This document shows, in pieces, positions 54,615 to 61,313 of a DNA stretch of 64,000 nt. Source of the DNA: Bacteroidia bacterium (GTDB taxonomy: Bacteria; Bacteroidota; Bacteroidia; SpSt-205). Under the pieces are notes generated by a model. That model worked only from the letters and a program-made list of their open reading frames with translations. It was not told where the DNA came from and did not search any database. The DNA lies in contig BPGV01000001.1 of NCBI GenBank assembly GCA_026003215.1, positions 1,703,729-1,767,728 on the forward strand. Reading direction: 5' to 3'. How positions within the stretch are numbered: position 1 is the first letter of the stretch; each line of letters starts with the position of its first letter. A program made the translations under genes and the position numbers.

Positions 54615-56654
54615 ATGGTGCAAACCGTAACCCTTCCTGTGCTTCGGCAAGCCTATACCCTCATGTGCTACACCCACCACATGGCGCGCCTGTATGACGA
54701 GTACCGGGACATAGCACGTTATGTACATTCTACTTCTCGGGGGCATGAGGCTATCCAAATAGCGGTGGGCTTTCAGGTTATCCCAGAAGATTTCGTGTAT
54801 CCCTACTATCGGGATGAAGCCCTGCTTTTGGCGATGGGCTTCACGCCGTATGAGCTTATGCTCCAGCTTTTAGCCAAGCGGGAGGATATTTTTTCTGGGG
54901 GACGCACGTATTATAATCACGCCAGTTACCGGGGGCCGGGGCGCCCGCAGATACCCCATCAATCTTCGGCTACGGGGATGCAAGCCATTCCGGCTACCGG
55001 TGCCGCGCATGGGCTTTTGTACTTGCGGCGGCGGGGCCTCCGCCACGATAACGCCATCGTCGTATGTAGCTTGGGCGATGGCGCTATCACCGAAGGCGAA
55101 GTCTCCGAGGCTTTCCAAATGGCCGTGCTCAAAAAGTTGCCCATCCTCTATGTAGTGCAGGATAACGGCTGGGCTATCTCGGCCTCCGAAGCCGAGACCC
55201 GGGCTATGAACGCCGTAGAATATGCCCAGGGTTTCCCCGGCCTGCAGACTTTTATCGCAGCTGAAGGAAACGACTTTCTTTCCTGCTATACGACTGCGGC
55301 AGAGGCGCTCTCCCACGTACGCGCAGGCAAGGGACCCGCCCTGCTCTATGCTCGGGTACCGCTGATTGGTCACCACACCTCAGGGGTACGGCGAGAGTGG
55401 TACCGTTCTCCGGATGAGTATGAGCAGGCTTTGGCTGCAGACCCTCGGTTGCACCTGCGGGCCTTCCTCAGCGCAGAATACCCTGAGCTCGACTTAGATG
55501 CCATAGAAAAAGAAGCCCAGACCTACATAGAAGCGGAGTTTCAGCGGGCAATGGCTGCCCCTGACCCAGAGTCGGAGAGTCTGACACAGTTTGTGCTTGC
55601 TCCTACGCCGATTACTGAAGAGCGAGGCGAACGCACTCCGCCCGGCGCCCCTGAAGTACTCATGGTAGATGCCGCCCTCCACGCCGTAGAAGAGATCTTA
55701 GCCGAGCATTCTGAAGCCCTCTTTTACGGCCAAGATGTGGGGCGGCGATTGGGAGGCGTCTTTCGCGAGGCCGCTACCCTCGCCGAAAAGTTCGGTGATG
55801 ATAGGGTCTTCAATACCCCCATACAAGAAGCTTACATCATCGGGAGCACGGTAGGCATGACAGCAGTAGGCTGCCGCCCCATCATAGAAATACAGTTTGC
55901 CGACTATATCTGGCCGGGGCTTAACCAGCTCTTTACTGAGCTTAGCCGAGCCTATTATCTCTCTAACGGCAAATGGGAGGTGCCCGTGGTAATACGCGTG
56001 CCTTGTGGTGCCTACTTAGGCGGGGGCCCTTACCACTCCTCCAGCGTAGAAAGCGTGCTCACCAGTATACGCGGCATCAAAGTGGTATACCCCTCTAACG
56101 CCGCCGACATGAAAGGACTTCTAAAAGCGGCCTTTTATGACCCCAATCCGGTGGTCATTTTGGAACACAAGGGGTTGTATTGGTCTAAGGTGCCTGGCAC
56201 GCGGGCAGCTAAAACCCCTGAACCCGACAAAAACTATGTAGTGCCTGTGGGCAAGGCTCGCTGGTGGATGCAGGCCGAAAAGACCCCTGCTGTAGCGATA
56301 ATCAGCTATGGCATGGGCGTGCACTGGGGACTGGAGCTGGCCCGGCGTTTCCCAGGAGCGGTGGCGCTCTTAGACCTGCGAAGCTTATCCCCGCTGGACT
56401 ACGAGGCCATATATGAAGCGTGTGCGCGGTATCATCGGGTGCTTCTGCTTACGGAGGAGCCGCCGGCGCATAGCTTCATGCAGGCGGTGGCGGGATGGAT
56501 AGCGCAAAATGCCTTTGAGCAGCTGGATGCACCCCCACAAGTGATAGGGAGTGCCGAGGTGCCAGCGGTGCCGCTAAGTCTGGTTTTAGAAAAGGCATAC
56601 TTGCCCTCGCTGGAGGAGATGGCGAGAGCGGTGGAGGGGCTTTTGCGGTATTAG
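54615..56654 (+). CDS. 2-oxoacid dehydrogenase E1, fused alpha and beta subunits
   Basis: A 679-residue thiamine-diphosphate enzyme, the decarboxylating component of a branched-chain or related 2-oxoacid dehydrogenase complex. Alpha part: residues 1-335 with GHEAIQIAVGFQ, YYRDEALLLAMG and the ThDP motif GDGAITEGE...NGWAIS. Beta part: residues ~345-679 with YGQDVGRRLGGVF, FNTPIQEAYIIG and PYHSSSVES. The fused form is typical of Bacteroidota. CAACTTTG, a weak promoter-like box, lies 4 nt before the ATG. E2 and E3 are not adjacent. Confidence 0.9.
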   Translation: MVQTVTLPVLRQAYTLMCYTHHMARLYDEYRDIARYVHSTSRGHEAIQIAVGFQVIPEDFVYPYYRDEALLLAMGFTPYELMLQLLAKREDIFSGGRTYYNHASYRGPGRPQIPHQSSATGMQAIPATGAAHGLLYLRRRGLRHDNAIVVCSLGDGAITEGEVSEAFQMAVLKKLPILYVVQDNGWAISASEAETRAMNAVEYAQGFPGLQTFIAAEGNDFLSCYTTAAEALSHVRAGKGPALLYARVPLIGHHTSGVRREWYRSPDEYEQALAADPRLHLRAFLSAEYPELDLDAIEKEAQTYIEAEFQRAMAAPDPESESLTQFVLAPTPITEERGERTPPGAPEVLMVDAALHAVEEILAEHSEALFYGQDVGRRLGGVFREAATLAEKFGDDRVFNTPIQEAYIIGSTVGMTAVGCRPIIEIQFADYIWPGLNQLFTELSRAYYLSNGKWEVPVVIRVPCGAYLGGGPYHSSSVESVLTSIRGIKVVYPSNAADMKGLLKAAFYDPNPVVILEHKGLYWSKVPGTRAAKTPEPDKNYVVPVGKARWWMQAEKTPAVAIISYGMGVHWGLELARRFPGAVALLDLRSLSPLDYEAIYEACARYHRVLLLTEEPPAHSFMQAVAGWIAQNAFEQLDAPPQVIGSAEVPAVPLSLVLEKAYLPSLEEMARAVEGLLRY

Positions 56655-56787
56655 AGGGTAAGGGGGCGGTAGGGGTAATGCGCTACCCGCAGGTAGAGTG
56701 TTGGGGGGCCCAGTAGGGGAGTTGATGCGGCGGCTGTCAGTGCGCGGGGGCGAGTGGCAGCTTCTCCGGCGTTTTTGGGGTATTGGG

Positions 56788-56826
56788 GGGGGGCGGCGGC
56801 CCGCCGCAGGTGGGCCGCCGCCCCCC
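56788..56826. terminator. strong GC-rich hairpin between convergent genes
   Basis: A perfect 15-bp inverted repeat (GGGGGGCGGCGGCCC and its complement) encloses a 9-nt loop and is followed on the plus strand by CCTCTTTTTT. It lies after the E1 gene and 17 nt from the end of the convergent acylase gene. The T run favours use by the plus strand. Confidence 0.75.
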
Positions 56827-56842
56827 AAGAAGTCCTCTTTTT

Positions 56843-58876
56843 TCACTGCGGAGAATAGACCTTGACGGCTCCTTGCCGAACCCTCTCCCAATCCAACAGC
56901 CGCTCAAAAAGCCGACCCGCCGCAAATGCCTCCACTTGGTCGGTGTAATGCGGACTCCCCGGCACGTGGGAGGCCCCATACGGTTGAATGCCCCACACCG
57001 ACACCTGGCCGTCTTTCCAGCGCATCCAGTAGATGAGTCCATCGCCCCCAGTCACCTTAAAGTAACCTTTGTGCGGGTCCCACCGCCAGTGGCGCGCTTC
57101 CAAGGCTTCTGGAAAGCCCCCTACGCCCACTGCTACACCGCCTCGCCCATGCCGGAGCACTTTATCCCAACGAGGATAGAGGGTGCCGTAGTGCTTTTTC
57201 AGCACTTTGACTGCCTGGCGCAGGGCACCTATTACTTCTTTTTCGGTGGGTGGGTAGCCTAAAATCAGGGCTTCTACCAAGCGCAAGCCCATCTTTTTTT
57301 CCAAGTAGGCATGGGTAACCATCACCAGTGCGGTAAGGGTGTCGTGAGGTTCGGCGCAGCCGGCCCAGCGTCGAAGGGCTTCTATAGCTTCCCGGAGAGC
57401 GGGATACTTATCGGGGCTTAGCTGAAAGAGGGGAGCAAACACCCGCTTATAACTCCCCTCGGAAGCGATACAGCGGTCGTGCTTGAGGGTCTTGAGGTCC
57501 TCCCAGGTGAGGGCGCGTCCGTCATAGCGTGGCCAGAGCTCGGCCAGCCGCTCCCCCCGGTTATAGGTGAAGCGCTGGAGTCCGATTAGTTTGCGGGTGG
57601 GGTGCCACTGGGCTGCTGGGCAGGTGGCCTGCAAAGGCGTTTGGTTGGCGTTATACACGTACCCGCAAGGCGGGTCTATGACCTGCGGTAGCGCTTCTAC
57701 GGGCACCTTCTCTTGGATACGGTGGGCTGGAGAAGGGTCCCGGATAGGCAGATCCCAGCGGAGCGTGGTATCCCGCTCAGGGAGCAGCACCCAGGAAAAG
57801 AGCGCAATGTGTCCCTCGCAGTCCGCATAAGTGGTATTGAAGCAGGGGAGGGCATGCAGCCGCAGCGCTTCTACAAAGGCGGGGAAGCTGCGCGCCTTAC
57901 CCATGCGGTACCACTCTTCCAAAGCTCGCCCCTCGCTGTAGGTAAGCTGTCCAAAGGCATACCATCGGCCCTTTATTTTCAAGGTGGGGCCAAAGGCGCT
58001 ACGATATACCTTACGCGTGAGGGGGAAAGGCAGGCCTTTTACGCGCAAGCGCGCCTTCCGCTTTTCCAGGGGGAGCCATTCGCCTCCGAAGCGGTATTTG
58101 CCTCGGCGGACAGTGAGTTCGTATATGTCTGTGAGGTTGTGGTAGGCGTTGGTGTGGGCCCAGCCTAAGGCGGCGTTAGCACCCACGAAGGGAAAAGGCC
58201 CACCGGGGAAGGTACCGCCCGTGAGATTCCAGCCTTCGGCGCTGCCGACATGGATTTCATACCAGGCGAAGCGCCCCTCTAAGGGCTGGTGCGAGTTGAG
58301 GAGGAGCCAGGTGGCGCTGTCTGCTGAGCGGTGGGACGCTACAGCCCACGCATTAGAACCGTAGCCCTCCACCAAGGGGACTATGTCGGAGAGGAAGCCT
58401 TTCCGAGTCCATAAGACCGCTCGCCCTAAGTCGCCCATAACGTTGAGGATGAGGTGGGCACCGCGCGCTACATCCTCCGCCGTGGCGGGGAAGAGGCCCC
58501 GTACAAGCTGCTTTTCGGGATGGGCCGCGAAGTAGGCATTTACTCCCGCCACGAAGCCTTCTATCACGTGCCATACCGTGGGGTCCAGCCGGTGCCGGAA
58601 AGTCATCGTATCTATCCCAGCGAAGTGCAGGAGAAAATCCCACACCGCGCCTTCCTTACCTAATACTCGGCCCAGTTGCCCTCGGGCGGCTAAGAGGTTG
58701 TATTGCAAGGCTTCGGGTACATCTTCGGCTTGGGCCCAGCCCATGCCATAGGCGGCTTCAGCGTCGGTAGGTGCCCACACATGCGCTACCCCTAAGCTAT
58801 CCCGGTAAATCTGGATGCGGGCTGGATCCCACGCTTGCGCTAAAGCTATCCCTATGCCCAGTAGGCGCTGCCACAC
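56843..58876 (-). CDS. penicillin acylase family Ntn-hydrolase
   Basis: A 677-residue protein with a short signal peptide (MWQRLLGIGIALAQA). The family is made as a precursor and cut at an internal Ser, which becomes the N-terminal nucleophile. Here that is VEGYGSNAWAVASHRS near residue 173. The alpha part contains YGMGWAQAEDV, and the beta part has WAHTNAYHNLTDIYEL and YVYNANQTPLQATCP. Substrates in the family include beta-lactams and acyl-homoserine lactones; none can be chosen here. The GTG start is 4 nt after TACCTTTG. Confidence 0.9.
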   Translation of the reverse strand: MWQRLLGIGIALAQAWDPARIQIYRDSLGVAHVWAPTDAEAAYGMGWAQAEDVPEALQYNLLAARGQLGRVLGKEGAVWDFLLHFAGIDTMTFRHRLDPTVWHVIEGFVAGVNAYFAAHPEKQLVRGLFPATAEDVARGAHLILNVMGDLGRAVLWTRKGFLSDIVPLVEGYGSNAWAVASHRSADSATWLLLNSHQPLEGRFAWYEIHVGSAEGWNLTGGTFPGGPFPFVGANAALGWAHTNAYHNLTDIYELTVRRGKYRFGGEWLPLEKRKARLRVKGLPFPLTRKVYRSAFGPTLKIKGRWYAFGQLTYSEGRALEEWYRMGKARSFPAFVEALRLHALPCFNTTYADCEGHIALFSWVLLPERDTTLRWDLPIRDPSPAHRIQEKVPVEALPQVIDPPCGYVYNANQTPLQATCPAAQWHPTRKLIGLQRFTYNRGERLAELWPRYDGRALTWEDLKTLKHDRCIASEGSYKRVFAPLFQLSPDKYPALREAIEALRRWAGCAEPHDTLTALVMVTHAYLEKKMGLRLVEALILGYPPTEKEVIGALRQAVKVLKKHYGTLYPRWDKVLRHGRGGVAVGVGGFPEALEARHWRWDPHKGYFKVTGGDGLIYWMRWKDGQVSVWGIQPYGASHVPGSPHYTDQVEAFAAGRLFERLLDWERVRQGAVKVYSPQ

Positions 58877-58880
58877 GAAC

Positions 58881-58888
58881 CAAAGGTA
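58881..58888 (-). promoter_or_regulatory. -7 element TACCTTTG for the acylase
   Basis: A perfect TAnnTTTG box 4 nt before a GTG start, in the 18-bp gap behind the glycosyltransferase gene. Confidence 0.6.
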
Positions 58889-58894
58889 ATAGCC

Positions 58895-59662
58895 TTAGGC
58901 AGAGACAGGCTGCAGCTTGCGGATTTTATAGCGAGGATGCACGTATAGGTCCCACTTGGCCAGAAGGTGCTCCACCGTCACGCGTAAAATTCCCAAACCA
59001 TATTTTACGCTCCGACGAAAGTTTATAGAGGAAGCTTCTGGAAAGTAGCGGGTAGGGCAGCTTATCTCGCCAATCGGGAAGCCGGCATAAATCACCTGCG
59101 ACAGAAACTCGTTATCAAACACAAAGTCATCGCTATTGTGCTCCCAGGGGAGCGTCTCTAAGACAGCTCGGCTATAGGCGCGGTAGCCGGTGTGGTACTC
59201 GGAGAGTTTCGCCCCTAAGAAGAAGTTTTGTAGGAAAGTAAGGAAGCGGTTTGCGATGTATTTGTACAACGGCATGCCGCCCTTGAGGGCGCCTCCGCCC
59301 AAGATGCGGGAGCCTAACACGACGGGATAAATGCCGGACGCTACCAGATGGGCCATGGCGGGTAAGAGCTTAGGGGTGTATTGGTAGTCCGGATGGAGCA
59401 TAACCACAATATCTGCCCCTAAGCTAAGGGCATACTGGTAACATGTTTTTTGGTTGCCGCCGTAGCCTTTGTTTTTTTCATGCACGAGGATGTGCTGGAT
59501 GCCGAGTTGGCGGGCTATCTCTACGGTGTTATCCTGGCTGGCGTCATCTACCAGCACAATCTCATCTACGATACTACGGTCAATCTCGGCTATGGTTTTT
59601 TCCAAGGTAGCGGCGGCGTTATACGCCGGCAGGACGACGACGACTTTTTGGCCGTGGATCAT
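58895..59662 (-). CDS. family 2 glycosyltransferase
   Basis: A 255-residue cytoplasmic GT-A enzyme resembling dolichol/polyprenol-phosphate sugar transferases. It has [16 protein letters not shown], the first Asp pair in [16 protein letters not shown], and the metal region [16 protein letters not shown], where HPD stands in place of Dx[13 protein letters not shown] is the acceptor-side acidic motif. There are no C-terminal membrane helices. Its ATG directly abuts the ALDH7 stop. Confidence 0.86.
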   Translation of the reverse strand: MIHGQKVVVVLPAYNAAATLEKTIAEIDRSIVDEIVLVDDASQDNTVEIARQLGIQHILVHEKNKGYGGNQKTCYQYALSLGADIVVMLHPDYQYTPKLLPAMAHLVASGIYPVVLGSRILGGGALKGGMPLYKYIANRFLTFLQNFFLGAKLSEYHTGYRAYSRAVLETLPWEHNSDDFVFDNEFLSQVIYAGFPIGEISCPTRYFPEASSINFRRSVKYGLGILRVTVEHLLAKWDLYVHPRYKIRKLQPVSA

Positions 59663-61222
59663 TTATACTTCGAAGCGAATCCCTTGGGCTAAGGGGAGGT
59701 TGTTGCCGTAGTTGATAGTGACGGTTTGGCGGCGCATGTAAGCTTTCCAGGCGTCGGAGCCAGCTTCTCGGCCACCGCCTGTTTCTTTTTCTCCGCCGAA
59801 GGCCCCGCCTATTTCAGCGCCAGAAGGGCCAATATTGACATTAGCTATCCCGCAATCAGACCCGGCCGCACTTAGGAAGAGTTCGGCTTCTTGGAGGTGG
59901 TTGGTGAAGATGCTGGAAGAGAGCCCTTGCGGAACCCCATTTTGTAGGGCTATGGCTTCTTCTAAGGTGCGGTATTTGAGGACGTAGAGAATAGGGGCGA
60001 AGGTTTCCCGCTGCACGATTGGCCAGTGGTTTTCTGCGGTGACGATAGCGGGACGCACGTAGCAGCCGCTTTCATAGCCTGGCCCTTCTAATACCTCGCC
60101 CCCAAAAAGGACTTGGCCCCCTTGCTCTTGGACCTCTTGCAGGGCTTCTTGCATCGTTTGTACCGCGGCTCTATCTACGAGCGGACCTATCAAGGTATTG
60201 GGGTCCAAGGGGTTACCTATGCGTTCGCTGGCTTGGCGATAGACAGCTTTGAGCCGCTCCAAGAAGGTCTCGTAAATGGACTCATGCAGGATGAGGCGGC
60301 GGAGGGTAGTGCAGCGTTGGCCTGCGGTACCTAAGGCGGCGAAGGTGACGGCCCGCAGCGCCAAGTCTAAGTTCGCGTGCGGCGTAACGATGATCGCGTT
60401 ATTGCCGCCGAGTTCTAAGAGGGAGCGGCCCAAGCGCTTGGCTACCTGCTGGGCTACGGAACGGCCCATGCGTACAGATCCCGTCGCCGAGATGAGCGGC
60501 AGGCGTGAGTCGCACGCCATCGTTTGTCCCAGCTCGGCATCGCCTATCACGAGGTTAAAGACGCCTTCGGGCACTTGGGCTTCTTCTATGGCTTCCCGCA
60601 GCACAGCGAAGATAGCTAAGGCCGAAAGGGGCGCCTTTTCGCTGGGCTTCCATACGGTAGGGTCGCCGCATACCGCCGCAATCACCGCATTCCACGCCCA
60701 CACCGCCACCGGAAAATTAAACGCCGTAATAATCCCCACGGGGCCCAGCGGGTGCCACTGCTCGTACATGCGGTGGTTCGGCCGCTCCGAGGCTATGGTG
60801 AGGCCATACAGCTGCCGAGAAAGCCCTACCCCAAAGTCGCACATATCTATAACCTCTTGCACCTCACCGAGCGCTTCTTGGTAGATTTTGCCCATTTCAT
60901 AGGAGATGATTTGTGCCAGCTCGCCCTTTACCTTACGGAGTTTTTCCCCAAAGAGTCGGATGACTTCGGCGCGCTTGGGGGCGGGCGTAATGCGCCAGGT
61001 TAAGAAAGCTTCTTGCGCTTTGCGTATTACCGCTTCGTATGGGTCGGAGGTGGCCTTCTGTACAGCGGGGAGCGTTTTGCCATCTACCGGCGAGGGGTTA
61101 GCGTAAGGGGTGCCGTCGCCAGGGACAGCTTCCCGTCCGGTATAGGCGCCTTTATTTTCGGGTTGGATGCCGAAAGCTTCCCATATAGCCCCTTCTACCC
61201 GGGGCATAGACAGGGTAGCCAT
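59663..61222 (-). CDS. ALDH7-type aldehyde dehydrogenase (alpha-aminoadipic semialdehyde type)
   Basis: A 519-residue NAD-dependent dehydrogenase. The closest type by eye is ALDH7/antiquitin, which oxidises alpha-aminoadipic semialdehyde in lysine breakdown. Marks: HPLGPVGIITAFNFPVAVWA, the general-base Glu in LLELGGNNAI, the catalytic Cys in GTAGQRCTTLRRL (about residue 301), and the C-terminal SDAWKAYMRRQTVTINYG. The start MATLSMPRVE follows TACCTTTG by 5 nt. The glycosyltransferase follows with no gap. Confidence 0.9.
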   Translation of the reverse strand: MATLSMPRVEGAIWEAFGIQPENKGAYTGREAVPGDGTPYANPSPVDGKTLPAVQKATSDPYEAVIRKAQEAFLTWRITPAPKRAEVIRLFGEKLRKVKGELAQIISYEMGKIYQEALGEVQEVIDMCDFGVGLSRQLYGLTIASERPNHRMYEQWHPLGPVGIITAFNFPVAVWAWNAVIAAVCGDPTVWKPSEKAPLSALAIFAVLREAIEEAQVPEGVFNLVIGDAELGQTMACDSRLPLISATGSVRMGRSVAQQVAKRLGRSLLELGGNNAIIVTPHANLDLALRAVTFAALGTAGQRCTTLRRLILHESIYETFLERLKAVYRQASERIGNPLDPNTLIGPLVDRAAVQTMQEALQEVQEQGGQVLFGGEVLEGPGYESGCYVRPAIVTAENHWPIVQRETFAPILYVLKYRTLEEAIALQNGVPQGLSSSIFTNHLQEAELFLSAAGSDCGIANVNIGPSGAEIGGAFGGEKETGGGREAGSDAWKAYMRRQTVTINYGNNLPLAQGIRFEV

Positions 61223-61227
61223 GTAGG

Positions 61228-61235
61228 CAAAGGTA
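61228..61235 (-). promoter_or_regulatory. -7 element TACCTTTG for ALDH7-glycosyltransferase
   Basis: A perfect TAnnTTTG box 5 nt before the ATG at 61222. Confidence 0.6.
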
Positions 61236-61313
61236 CGCACTTAGACCGAGAAAGGGGGGACTTGCATTTTTGGATTTTTCGTATATTAGCCGCGACCACA
61301 AACCGTTAAGTGT

